A stretch of 64,000 nt of DNA from Paraferrimonas haliotis. Its GTDB lineage: Bacteria > Pseudomonadota > Gammaproteobacteria > Enterobacterales > Shewanellaceae. The stretch is from positions 186,001 to 250,000 of the forward strand of contig NZ_NRRB01000002.1 in NCBI RefSeq assembly GCF_002282895.1, read 5' to 3'. Below the pieces are notes generated by a model that saw nothing but the letters and a program-made list of their open reading frames with translations, ran no database searches and had not been told where the DNA came from. The position numbers and the translations under genes were made by a program. Of this stretch, positions 27,833-38,100 are shown piece by piece. Position 1 is the first letter of the stretch. The number at the start of each line of letters is the position of its first letter.

Positions 27833-29467
27833 TTAGTGATTCGTTTGCTCTAACGAGCGATTCAGTAAAATAATAGGAACCAATCCCACCAATACAATGA
27901 CAATAGCAGGTAATGCTCCTTGTTCTAACATTTCGTCAGAGACAAATTGATACACGTAAGTGGCCAAGTTTTCAAACCCTATGGGGCGCAGCAACAGTGC
28001 TGCGGGAAGTTCTTTCATGGATTCGATAAACACTAACAAACTGCCAGCCAACAGCCCTTTTCGCAACAATGGAAAGTGAACCCTACCCAATAAACGCCAC
28101 GGGCCGCTGCCCATGGTTATGCTGGCCATATCCAATGATGGCGATATGCGCTTATAACTGTTCTCAACACTGCCAATGGTGATGGCACAAAAACGCACTG
28201 AAAAGGCTAACACCAGCGCGAACGTTCCACCGGATAACCACAATCCAGGTCGTTGCCAAGCCATGTAGTCAGCGAGATCGTTAATGGCAAAATCCAACGC
28301 CGTTAACGGTATCAAAACGCCAATGGCCAATACCGTACCCGGAATGGCGTAGCCCATGCTGCCAATGCGCGGAAAAACCGAGTCTATTTTTCGTGGGCTG
28401 ATGCGACGGACAAACATCAACATGAGCGAAAACAGGCAACAAACGATAGCCACCACAAGGGAAATCCACAGACTGTTTAGGCTGTACTCTAAGAATTTCG
28501 CATTCCAACTGACGTCAAAATAGTTAATGGCGTAATCTAGCAACACCGCGAACGGCAAGAAAAAGGCTAATAGCAAAATGAGCGAACAAAAGCCGGTGGC
28601 GAGCCAGCCTTTAGTCCCGCTCAACTGATAGACAAAATCTTGCGGTTTATCATCTTGTTTTTGATAATGCTTTTGTTTGCGACGAGCGTAACGCTCTGCA
28701 CCAATAACGGCGAAAATCACCAATAGCGTTATACAGCTTAGTTTGGCGGCAGCCCCTAAACTTCCTAGGCCCAACCAGGTGTCATAAATCGCGGTGGTCA
28801 GCGTAGATACCGCAAAATAATTAACCGTCGCAAAGTCGGCAATGGTTTCCATCGCCACTAATGAAACCCCCACCGCAAGCGCCGGTCGAACCATAGGCAC
28901 ACTCAACCGAAAAAAGCTGCGCCAAGGGCTACACCCCATGATGCGACTGGCTTGTACAAGATTAGATGATTGTTCTAAAAAGGCGGTTCGTGCCAGCAAG
29001 TACACGTAAGGAAACAGCACCAAAGCCAACATGATGGCGGCGCCACCTAAACTGCGAACCTCTGGAAAATAATAGTCGGCTGGGGAAGAGAAGCCCATGA
29101 TGTAACGCAGCCCACGTTGCACCGGACCGGCGTAATCGAACAGATCCGTATACACATAAGCAACCAAATACGATGGCATCGCCAAGGGTAACAGCAATGC
29201 CCATTGAAACACCTTATGCCCGGGAAAGCGGCACATAGCCAACAACCAAGCCAGTGGGGTACCAATAAGCAGGCTGCCCACTCCAACCAGCACCACCAGT
29301 AATACGGTATTGCCCACGTAGTGCCATAAAACCGTATCCTTTAGATGCTGAAAAACCGCTTCATCAGGCAGTAGGCTTTGTCCTACGAGCGCCAGAAGCG
29401 GTAATAAAAAGATGGATGCTAACATCAAGCCAGACAACGACCAGCGTCTGGCTAATCCATGAATCAC
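27833..29467 (-). CDS. fbpB: Ferric iron ABC transporter permease FbpB
   Basis: Fused two-domain permease of 544 residues with about twelve membrane segments. Two EAA loops, one per half, mark the contacts to FbpC: around QASRIMGCSPWRSFFRLSVP (near 178-197) and ASITMGSGPWRLLGRVHFP (near 449-467). This is the standard architecture for SfuB/FbpB. It lies 19 bases after fbpA. Confidence 0.94.
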   Translation of the reverse strand: MIHGLARRWSLSGLMLASIFLLPLLALVGQSLLPDEAVFQHLKDTVLWHYVGNTVLLVVLVGVGSLLIGTPLAWLLAMCRFPGHKVFQWALLLPLAMPSYLVAYVYTDLFDYAGPVQRGLRYIMGFSSPADYYFPEVRSLGGAAIMLALVLFPYVYLLARTAFLEQSSNLVQASRIMGCSPWRSFFRLSVPMVRPALAVGVSLVAMETIADFATVNYFAVSTLTTAIYDTWLGLGSLGAAAKLSCITLLVIFAVIGAERYARRKQKHYQKQDDKPQDFVYQLSGTKGWLATGFCSLILLLAFFLPFAVLLDYAINYFDVSWNAKFLEYSLNSLWISLVVAIVCCLFSLMLMFVRRISPRKIDSVFPRIGSMGYAIPGTVLAIGVLIPLTALDFAINDLADYMAWQRPGLWLSGGTFALVLAFSVRFCAITIGSVENSYKRISPSLDMASITMGSGPWRLLGRVHFPLLRKGLLAGSLLVFIESMKELPAALLLRPIGFENLATYVYQFVSDEMLEQGALPAIVIVLVGLVPIILLNRSLEQTNH

Positions 29468-29486
29468 TTAAAACCTCATATTGTTG

Positions 29487-30497
29487 TTATAGGTCGAATT
29501 TTACCTTGTTCAGTAATTTTACAGCCGCGGCATGGTTATCTGCCAAGGCCTGTATTGGCAGATCGTCTGCCTTAAATTCGCCCCAAGATGCTACCATTTT
29601 TGATACAGGAACGTCTGCTTTTACCGGATATTCCATGTTTAATTCAGCGTATTGTTGTTGTGCTTGGTCTGATGATAGGTATTCAATCAACTGAGTAGCG
29701 TTATCAACATTGGCGCTGTATTTAGCTAAAGCCACACCGGATACATTAATGTGCGAGCCACGATTGCTTTGATTTGGGAAGTTTAATACCACGGCATCCG
29801 CCCAAGTCTTTTGCTCCGCATCTTGCATCATTTTGCCGTAATAGTAGGAGTTGCCAATAGCGTAGTCACACAGACCTTCTTTTACGGCTTTTACCTGACC
29901 GCGGTCGTTGCCTTGTGGTTTGCGGGCTAAATTGGCTTTAACACCTTTTAACCAAGTTTCAGTGTCCGCTTCACCATGATGAGCAATCATGGATGCTACT
30001 AACGACACGTTGTAAGGATGCTGTCCTTGGCGCATGCATATTTTGCCCTTAAATTTAGGGTCCGCTAAGTCTTCGTAGTTGAGGTCGACTGCGCCAACCC
30101 GCTCTTTAGATGAATACACGTTACGAACGCGACTGGTTAGTGCAAACCATTGGTTGTTAGGGTCACGAAATTGGGCAGGGATATTGTTATTAACTGTATC
30201 ACTGTTAACCGGCTGCACTAGCCCCATATCCACCATTTCCATTAAACGAGAAAAGTCAGACGTTAACACCAAGTCCACCGGAGAAAGGCGACCTTCACGC
30301 TTGATGCGCTCTGCAATACCCTTCTTAGAGAATACTACCTCTACCTCAATGCCGGTCTTAGTGGTGAAATCCTGCAAAATCGGGTCAATTAAAAAGGGTT
30401 GGCGATACGAATAAACCGTTAACTTTTCAGCAGCCGCAACTCCCATGCTCGCCAGTAATAACCCAATAAGTGCAGCACCTTTACTCCAATGACGCAT
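29487..30497 (-). CDS. fbpA: Periplasmic ferric-iron-binding protein FbpA
   Basis: Class of transferrin-like periplasmic binding proteins, 336 residues with a signal peptide (RHWSKGAALIGLLLASMGVAAA). The mature start EKLTVYSYRQPFLIDPIL is typical. Iron-ligand tyrosines are expected in AIGNSYYYGKMMQ (near residue 215-225), which keeps the YYY run. First gene of fbpABC, behind AAGGAAAAGG and a probable Fur site, so expression should rise under iron limitation. Confidence 0.94.
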   Translation of the reverse strand: MRHWSKGAALIGLLLASMGVAAAEKLTVYSYRQPFLIDPILQDFTTKTGIEVEVVFSKKGIAERIKREGRLSPVDLVLTSDFSRLMEMVDMGLVQPVNSDTVNNNIPAQFRDPNNQWFALTSRVRNVYSSKERVGAVDLNYEDLADPKFKGKICMRQGQHPYNVSLVASMIAHHGEADTETWLKGVKANLARKPQGNDRGQVKAVKEGLCDYAIGNSYYYGKMMQDAEQKTWADAVVLNFPNQSNRGSHINVSGVALAKYSANVDNATQLIEYLSSDQAQQQYAELNMEYPVKADVPVSKMVASWGEFKADDLPIQALADNHAAAVKLLNKVKFDL

Positions 30498-30521
30498 GAC
30501 CTTTTCCTTAATCTTTTAATT

Positions 30522-30540
30522 ACAAATAGAAATTATTATC
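30522..30540. promoter_or_regulatory. Probable Fur box upstream of fbpABC
   Basis: ACAAATAGAAATTATTATC matches 12 of 19 positions of the Fur consensus, with the 3' half (ATTATC) intact, 25-43 bases before fbpA. Position and function of the operon support it; the left half is weak. Confidence 0.5.
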
Positions 30541-30609
30541 AATTGCATTAAGATACAAAATTAATAACAAGTTGGCAATGCGCTTGCGCGGTTAACTTTG
30601 TCCAAACCT

Positions 30610-30637
30610 AAAAAAGCCCCGCGATTTCGCGAGGCTT
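30610..30637 (-). terminator. Intrinsic terminator of glnK-amtB
   Basis: Arms AAGCCcCGCG and CGCGaGGCTT with an ATTT loop; on the minus strand the stem is followed by a T-run. It begins 20 bases after the amtB stop. Confidence 0.9.
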
Positions 30638-30656
30638 CTAAAATTATCGCTACCGA

Positions 30657-31907
30657 TTAACCGTTAGACTTTACCGTGAAGAATTCAGGATAAGCTTCAA
30701 TACCGCAATCGGAAACATCCATACCTTGGTACTCTTCCTCTTCGCTCACTCGAATACCGTAGGTTTTCTTTAGTACAAACCACACAGCGAACGATGCACA
30801 GAATACCCAACCGAAAATAACCGCAGCGCCAAATAGCTGACCACCAAAGGTGGCATCAGCATTGGATAGCGGCACGGCCAGCAAACCGAATAAACCTGCA
30901 ACACCGTGAACTGAAATCGCGCCTACTGGATCATCAATTTTGATGCGATCGAAGCTCACAATCGAGAACACCACTAAACCACCAGCAGCCAAACCAATCA
31001 GTCCTGCCATGGTTAAACTCGGTGAAAGTGGATCCGCAGTAATCGCAACTAGGCCAGCCAAAGCACCATTGAGAATCATGGTTAAGTCTGCTTTACCCCA
31101 TACTAAGCGACACACAATGAGCGCAGAAATGGCACCAAATGCAGCTGCAGAGTTAGTATTCACAAAGATTTTTGCAACCGCTGAGGCGTTCTCCGCATCA
31201 GACACCAACAGTTGCGAGCCACCGTTAAAGCCAAACCAACCCATCCATAAAATAAAGGTACCTAAAGTAGCTAATGGCAAGTTACTTCCTGGAATCGGGT
31301 TAACCTGACCGTTAGCACCGTACTTGCCTTTACGCGCTCCTAATAAAAGTACCCCAGCGATTGCTGCAGCTGCACCAGCCATATGAACGATGCCCGAACC
31401 AGCGAAATCTACAAATCCAGCTTGAGAGATAAAGCCACCCCCCCAGGTCCAATACCCCTCAACTGGATAGATAACACCGGTTAACACTACAGCAAACGCT
31501 AGGAATGCCCACAGTTTCATACGCTCTGCTACCGCGCCTGAAACAATCGACATTGCTGTGGCAACGAACACCACCTGAAAGAAGAAGTCAGATTCAAGAG
31601 CGTGATCGGCCCCTTCTGCTTGACTACCAATCAAAGCACCAAAGCTTGGCAACCAGCCACCTTCAGCATTGTCGACGTACATGATGTTATAGCCCACAAG
31701 CAAATACATGATGCAAGCTATTGAATATAAACAAACGTTTTTAGTTAGAATCTCAGTGGTATTTTTAGAGCGAACCAATCCCGCTTCTAACATGGCAAAA
31801 CCAGCAGCCATCCACATCACCAAAGCACCGGAAATCAGGAAGTAAAACGTATCCAATGCAAAACGTAACTCTGTTACGGTTAAACCTAATTCTTGTAATT
31901 GTTCCAT
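30657..31907 (-). CDS. amtB: Ammonium transporter AmtB
   Basis: Inner-membrane trimeric ammonium channel, 416 residues with about eleven membrane helices. The pore twin-His pair is kept in SGIVHMAGAAAAIAG and AISVHGVAGLFGLL. No cleavable signal peptide of the E. coli type is apparent: the protein starts directly with MEQLQELGLTVTELRFALDT. It follows glnK by 11 bases; GlnK blocks AmtB when nitrogen is plentiful. Confidence 0.97.
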   Translation of the reverse strand: MEQLQELGLTVTELRFALDTFYFLISGALVMWMAAGFAMLEAGLVRSKNTTEILTKNVCLYSIACIMYLLVGYNIMYVDNAEGGWLPSFGALIGSQAEGADHALESDFFFQVVFVATAMSIVSGAVAERMKLWAFLAFAVVLTGVIYPVEGYWTWGGGFISQAGFVDFAGSGIVHMAGAAAAIAGVLLLGARKGKYGANGQVNPIPGSNLPLATLGTFILWMGWFGFNGGSQLLVSDAENASAVAKIFVNTNSAAAFGAISALIVCRLVWGKADLTMILNGALAGLVAITADPLSPSLTMAGLIGLAAGGLVVFSIVSFDRIKIDDPVGAISVHGVAGLFGLLAVPLSNADATFGGQLFGAAVIFGWVFCASFAVWFVLKKTYGIRVSEEEEYQGMDVSDCGIEAYPEFFTVKSNG

Positions 31908-31918
31908 TTTTTAAGCTC

Positions 31919-32338
<420 letters not shown>

Positions 32339-32369
32339 CTAAGAATTTATAAAAACAAGAAACACAATA

Positions 32370-32386
32370 TGCACCGAGATGGTGCA
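32370..32386. promoter_or_regulatory. NtrC enhancer site 1
   Basis: TGCACCGAGATGGTGCA is a perfect dyad of the NtrC binding consensus (TGCACC, four bases, TGGTGCA). It is centred about 87 bases upstream of the predicted sigma-54 start site. Confidence 0.85.
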
Positions 32387-32399
32387 ATAGAGTAACGAG

Positions 32400-32416
32400 C
32401 GCACCAGAGCGATGCA
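32400..32416. promoter_or_regulatory. NtrC enhancer site 2
   Basis: CGCACCAGAGCGATGCA keeps the NtrC dyad with two changed bases. Its centre is 30 bp from site 1, three helical turns, the phasing used by paired NtrC dimers. Confidence 0.65.
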
Positions 32417-32432
32417 CAAAAATTAGGCAATG

Positions 32433-32849
32433 TTAGAATTTGGGTTTGGCGCGGCCGGCTTTGGTATCAGAACGTCGCTTTTTGCTATCAACTCGACGGC
32501 GTTGCGAGGCTTTGGTCGGTTTGGTTGGAATTCGTTTTTTTTGTACCAAGGTTACGCTTTTTATTAACGCTACTAAACTTTCTAACGCCGCTTGACGATT
32601 ATCGAATTGAGAGCGAGTTCCTTGGGATTTAATGATGATTTTTCCGCTGGCGCTAATGCGGTGGTCTCGCAAGTTAAGCAGCCTATTTTTATAGTAATCC
32701 GGCAAACTGCTGGCGCTTATATCAAAAATAAGGACCGCTGCCGAGGAGGTCTTATTAACGTGCTGCCCCCCTGCACCTTGAGCACGCACGAACTGCCATT
32801 GCAGCTCGTGCTCCTGTAATTGTACTTGATTGGAGATCCTAACAGCCAT
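32433..32849 (-). CDS. arfB: Alternative ribosome-rescue factor ArfB (YaeJ)
   Basis: Peptidyl-tRNA hydrolase that frees ribosomes stalled on non-stop mRNA, 138 residues from the ATG at 32849 (E. coli 140). The release-factor-like GAGGQHVNKTSSA holds the catalytic GGQ near residue 26-28. The basic C-terminal tail, rich in Lys and Arg (KKRIPTKPTKASQRRR and on), enters the empty mRNA channel. The start lies four bases after the tldD stop; the longer frame to 32867 would overlap tldD. Confidence 0.95.
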   Translation of the reverse strand: MAVRISNQVQLQEHELQWQFVRAQGAGGQHVNKTSSAAVLIFDISASSLPDYYKNRLLNLRDHRISASGKIIIKSQGTRSQFDNRQAALESLVALIKSVTLVQKKRIPTKPTKASQRRRVDSKKRRSDTKAGRAKPKF

Positions 32850-32853
32850 TGGC

Positions 32854-34299
32854 CTATGCGGTACCACCCACCGTCATTTTGTCTAAACGTAGGCTAGGCT
32901 GGCCTACCCCAACTGGAACGCTTTGACCGTCTTTACCACAGACTCCAACCCCTGGGTCTAAGGATAAATCGTTCCCCACCATGGAGATGTGTCCCATGGA
33001 TTCAGGGCCGTTACCAATTAACGTAGCGCCTTTAATGGCTTGGGTAATCTCGCCTTTTTCAATCAGGTACGCTTCGGAGGCCGAGAACACAAACTTTCCA
33101 GACGTGATATCCACTTGACCACCACCAAAATTCGGAGCGTAAATGCCTTTATCTACCGAGGCAATGATGTCTTTAGGATCACTTTTTCCGGCTTCCATAT
33201 AGGTATTAGTCATTCGTGGCATCGGCAAGTGAGCGTATGATTCACGACGGCCATTACCTGTGCTGTTCAACCCCATTAAGTGTGCATTATGCTTATCAAA
33301 CAGGTAACCCTTTAGAATGCCATTTTCAATAAGCACGTTTTTCTGAGTAGGCGTACCTTCGTCATCAATGGACAAAGAGCCGCGTCGATCGGCAATGGTG
33401 CCATCATCGATAACGGTCACCAACTCTGACGCAACTTGTTGGCCAATTTTGTTGCTAAACGTCGACGAACCCTTGCGGTTAAAGTCACCTTCTAAGCCAT
33501 GCCCAACCGCTTCGTGCAGCAAGACTCCGGGCCACCCAGCACCCAAGACTACCGGCATTTCCCCTGCTGGCGCATCCACTGCCGTTAGGTTAACTTGAGC
33601 CATTCGCAAAGCCTCTCGGGCAAACTCAAACGCCTTAGGTTGAGCGTCTTCTGCCAACGCAAAGAAGGGTTGATAGTCGTGACGACCACCGCCACCGGCA
33701 CTGCCCCGCTCGCGCTTGTCACCTTCCACCAGCAACACGCTGCAATTTAATCGCACTAAGGGGCGAACATCACCCGCTAAAGTGCCGTCACTGGCCACCA
33801 CCAACACTCGCTCGAATACGCCGGATAAGCTAATGCTCACTTGTTCAATGCGACTGTCGAGCCCTCGCACATATGCGTCGATGTCGCGTAGCAGTTGTAT
33901 TTTCGCCGCTTCTTGCAGCGACGCTATAGGGTCGTCCTGTTGATAGCGTGCGTGTTGACTCTTTCTGGTAAAGGCTTTTGCTGAAGCAGAGTGTCCAGCA
34001 AGTCCAATACCGCGAGCCGCAACAACGGAGCTCTCCAGCGCCGACGCCGAAATATCATCGGCATAAGCGAAACCAGTTTTCTCGCCGCTAATCGCTCGAA
34101 CCCCAAGACCTCGCTCAATGTGAAAACTGCCGTCTTTAATGATGCCATCTTCAAAGACCCAATGCTCATTGCGACTGTCTTGCAAATATATGTCTGCAAA
34201 ATCAATACGGTGCTGATGAGCCACCGCTAATTGTTGGTGGAGCTTGTCTAAATCCAGCTGGCCAGGTAGTAGCAATTGCTGAGAAAGGGTTTCGATCAT
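32854..34299 (-). CDS. tldD: Metalloprotease TldD
   Basis: Subunit of the TldD/TldE protease, known for microcin B17 maturation and CcdA turnover, 481 residues (E. coli 481). The zinc-binding [11 protein letters not shown] lies near residue 262 with its downstream GxCGK-type end ([20 protein letters not shown]) present. It is the conserved last-but-one gene of the maf-rng-yhdP-nit1-tldD run. TldE (PmbA) is not in this window. Confidence 0.97.
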   Translation of the reverse strand: MIETLSQQLLLPGQLDLDKLHQQLAVAHQHRIDFADIYLQDSRNEHWVFEDGIIKDGSFHIERGLGVRAISGEKTGFAYADDISASALESSVVAARGIGLAGHSASAKAFTRKSQHARYQQDDPIASLQEAAKIQLLRDIDAYVRGLDSRIEQVSISLSGVFERVLVVASDGTLAGDVRPLVRLNCSVLLVEGDKRERGSAGGGGRHDYQPFFALAEDAQPKAFEFAREALRMAQVNLTAVDAPAGEMPVVLGAGWPGVLLHEAVGHGLEGDFNRKGSSTFSNKIGQQVASELVTVIDDGTIADRRGSLSIDDEGTPTQKNVLIENGILKGYLFDKHNAHLMGLNSTGNGRRESYAHLPMPRMTNTYMEAGKSDPKDIIASVDKGIYAPNFGGGQVDITSGKFVFSASEAYLIEKGEITQAIKGATLIGNGPESMGHISMVGNDLSLDPGVGVCGKDGQSVPVGVGQPSLRLDKMTVGGTA

Positions 34300-34320
34300 A
34301 GGGTTCTCAATTTAACAAAG

Positions 34321-35160
34321 TTATTTAGGCGACTTAAGCTTAGCTTGCGCAAATCGCTTATGTTGTTGAATAGGCATCATACGCTGAATGTCATCGATTT
34401 GGCTAACATCTATGTCACTGGTGAGCCAACCACTGCCTTGCGCTTTTTCGGCCAAGATGCGCCCCCAGGGATCAATAATCATTGAATGGCCCCAGGTTGT
34501 TCGGCCATTATCGTGTTGCCCCCACTGGCCTACCGCAAGTATAAAGCATTGATTTTCAATGGCTCTTGCCTGCAACAATGGCTGCCAATGGGCACGACCG
34601 GTTTTCGCTGTAAACGCCGACGGCACCGTAATTAGGTGCGCGCCCAGTGCTTTGTAATGTTGGAATAACTCAGGAAAGCGTAAATCGTAACAAACGGTAA
34701 GTCCCAGTGTTAGCGAGCCACAGTCAATCAAACTCGGCTGATCACCGGCAGCGAAATGTTCGCTTTCACGGTAGGCGCCACTGCGGTCACGGATGTCCAC
34801 ATCAAATAAATGCATTTTGTCGTAATGGCCAAGCAGCTGCCCCTGCGGCCCCCAAACCAAACAGCGACTGTAGCAACGCTCGTTGGTTGCGGGTACCGGC
34901 ACGGTGCCGGCCACTATGATTAAGGCGTACTGTTTCGCCAGCTCACTGCACAAGCGGGTAATGGAGTCTGTATTGCTGGCCAAATCTCGATTTTGTTGAT
35001 GGTATTGCGCGAAGACCCAAGCCGCTTCCGGTAGCAGTGCAAGCTGTACCGTCGAAGCCGGTGTCCTGTGCTGAAACTGCTGATGAAAGGCTTGTTCAAT
35101 AACCCTTAGATTGTCTTCAAACTTCTGGCTCGACTGCATCTGCAGTAGGTTTACCTTCAC
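34321..35160 (-). CDS. Nitrilase-superfamily amidase, Nit1-like (deaminated glutathione amidase)
   Basis: C-N hydrolase of 279 residues. The start is GTG at 35160: AGGGAG lies six bases before it and the protein then opens with VKVNLLQMQSS, typical of the family; this puts the first 44 bases inside the end of yhdP. The catalytic triad is Glu in LLPEAAW, Lys in YDKMHLFDVDI and Cys in LTVCYDLRFPELF. The segments SAFTAKTGRAHW and ARAIENQCF with GHSMIIDPWG match Nit1, which repairs deaminated glutathione, better than Nit2; this is an inference. Confidence 0.85.
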   Translation of the reverse strand: MKVNLLQMQSSQKFEDNLRVIEQAFHQQFQHRTPASTVQLALLPEAAWVFAQYHQQNRDLASNTDSITRLCSELAKQYALIIVAGTVPVPATNERCYSRCLVWGPQGQLLGHYDKMHLFDVDIRDRSGAYRESEHFAAGDQPSLIDCGSLTLGLTVCYDLRFPELFQHYKALGAHLITVPSAFTAKTGRAHWQPLLQARAIENQCFILAVGQWGQHDNGRTTWGHSMIIDPWGRILAEKAQGSGWLTSDIDVSQIDDIQRMMPIQQHKRFAQAKLKSPK

Positions 35161-38100
35161 TCTCGACTCCCTGCTCTGGCTCTGTTTTTGGCAGTATGGA
35201 TTCCGGCACCTCAATTTCCTTACTCTTGCGTCCGGTTTCATTAACTAGCGGCTCGTAAATGGTTCCGGTGAGGCGGAATCGAATTTCAGAGATGACTTCG
35301 ATGACCGGTTGCAACACCTTACTGATGGCGAACGCGCCGATACCTAAATTCCATGCACTGGTGGTAAGCAGCACCACGGTCGGTACGCTGGACGCTAAGT
35401 GCGGTGAGAAGCGCACGTCATAGTCAATGCTGTCATCTAATAAGTTGGTATAACCCTTCACTTTTAACAGACCTGCCGTGCCGTCAATTACCGCATTATC
35501 GGTATTAACGATGCCGTCTTTTAAATCCAAATCGCCACTGAATTTATTGTAGTAAAAGCCTTTACCAAAGACATCGGTAAAGTCCAAAGACAGTTTTCTA
35601 ACCAAGGATTCCAAGCTGAACAAAGAGAAAATTCGAGTGCCTTTGTCACTCACCTGAGAAAGGTGACCTTTGCCCATTTCGAAACTAACCTTGCCATTAA
35701 GTGAGGCGACATCCGGCGAATAAGGAGCACCGTTCCAGCTCAACGTCGCCTGAGTCGATAAGGGGCTGTCTTTTACTCCAGGACTGATATTGAGCACTCG
35801 GGTGAGCTCGTCAAACTGCTTGGCCGTTAAATCAAACTCCAATTCGGTTTGATTTCGATCTTTGTGATACCACATGCCACGTCCATTAAGTGACGAATAG
35901 TCGTCATTTATGCGTAACGCTTGGATCTGATAGCCTTCATCAACCGGTGACGCCTGCATCACCACATGGCCTAAGTGATAGTCGTACAACTTAAAGTCGT
36001 CAATATCTAAGGCGAGCGGTGGCAGCGACTCGGCAATCTGATGGTGGTCAACTGACTGCTCATCGGCGTCATCGAACTGAGGAGCAATATGCAATTTAGA
36101 CGCCACCAATTTAAGCCCTTGCTCGCTCCAATTTGGGTAGAAGGTCAGGCCGGCATCGACCTGCGGCGAATTCGCTAACACTTGCCAGAAATTATTGTCT
36201 GGTTCGGCAACCAAATTCAGATCGCTAAAATGAGCGCCAAAGATGTCGAACGACTTAAAATCGCCTTGAATGAAGGTCAGTGCCGGGAACAGTGGTGTAC
36301 GTTCTTTCGCAGCCACTTCTTCTTCAACTTTATCAATGTCTTGGATAAAGCTTTGGATCACCGGCAGCCATTCACCAAAATCCGCTTCAGCTAACTGAAT
36401 ATTAATGTGCCCTTGACGGCGTCTAACGTTATCCCCTAGCTTAAATAAGCGACCGACCATGAGATCGTAGTGCGCAATTTGAGCGCCGTGCTCTTCATCA
36501 AAACCGGCCCAAAACTCCGCCGCGTCATCATATTTAACACCCAAAAACAGTTGTTTACTGTCGCCTATTAGTTCGGCTCGTAACTGCCTTGAGGCACCAA
36601 GCGGTTTAGCCAGCGGCTCAGGCAAGGTTAATACAGCCTGCTCAAGGTCGCTGTTAACCTGAGCTTGGATTCTAAAGCCGGTATCATCAAATACCATTCT
36701 TACGCGACCACGCCAATCTAACTGTCCGGAGTAGTAGTCGGTTAGCGCGTTGTCCAATTTTGGTGGTAGTTCATCCACTTGCCAACTGCCGTTGAGCTTA
36801 ATACTGACCCCGTAGTCATCATTGAGATTATCCGCATCAATAGTGATCTGGGTGGGCTGACCATACAGCTTAGCCTGTAGCTCTTGGGCGGTCACTTTGG
36901 CATTTTCAAAGCTGACGGTGCCCGACATCTCATCCAGCTGCATACCCGGCTGATTGACGTATACCGGCGTATCCTTCAGGTAAACATCCCCTTTAGCGAG
37001 GAGCTCTCCTTCTGGATATAAAGGTATGTCTAAGTCTATGTTGGCCCGAATTGGCCCATTAATTTCAACCACCTCAAGGGTTTTACCCACCGAGCCTGAC
37101 AAGGCTGAATTCACCATGACGTCGGTAACATCGGCGCCCTGCGCCGTTAAATCGGCTATCACCCGCAACTGCGATTGACTTTGCAAACGCTCAATACCCA
37201 CAAACGCACCATCGGCATCTACATTCAGCAGCTTTCCCTTGACTACGTTTAAGTCCATGCGCGCATCTTCAAACAATGCATCTAACGTCAGCTCAGAGAC
37301 TGCTGGCCAATCCGGTTGAAACTCAAACTCGCCCTTTTGCAGTTGAAAACCCGCCTGAAAGGTTCCCTGTTTGTCATCATAGGGGAATTCGCCTAAGCGT
37401 CCTTGCCAAACGATGTTAGCGTCGGCAATCTTGCCCTTAACTAACGCCGCTCCTAAATAGTTAGATAAAGGCATGCCCATGGCTTGCTTAGGGAATAGCT
37501 GCTCGACTTTAGCTACATCGCTAATGGCGGCGCTCGCCGATAAACTAAGTAGCGGCGACTGTTCCTCTGTTAACAGCAAGGCCGCGCGAGCGTCTAGGGT
37601 TAGCAGGTCCGACTGTAACTGCAAACGGGGAATCAACAGTTGACTGCCGGCATCGGTTTGCTGCCACGCCAGCCCCGTGGATTCCAGTTGGTAGTTGGCG
37701 CTGGGAATCCCCTCACTGGGCATACCAAAACGAATGGATTGCTTGGGTAGCTCAGCATTGATAATGTCGCCTTTGGATGCCATCACCAATTGTAAATCGG
37801 CGACCTCTGGCAAATTACCAAAAGCATTCCAGCTCAATCCGTTACCTTGAACCCCGGTTAGCCATTCGCCGTCTTTGGCCTTTTGCAACTGCAATTTGGA
37901 GACAGTACCACTGGGTGACATCGCCATCCATTGTTCGATGTGAGCCAATTTAATACCTGGAATAAGCGGTAAAAAAGGCTCTAAATTTGCCAAATCAATC
38001 CGGTTTAAAAACAACCCAAACTGTTGCGGGCTGGCATTAATAAATACCCCAAAATCTTGCCAAGCTTGATTGTTTGAAACGATATCGAAATCGCGGCTGG

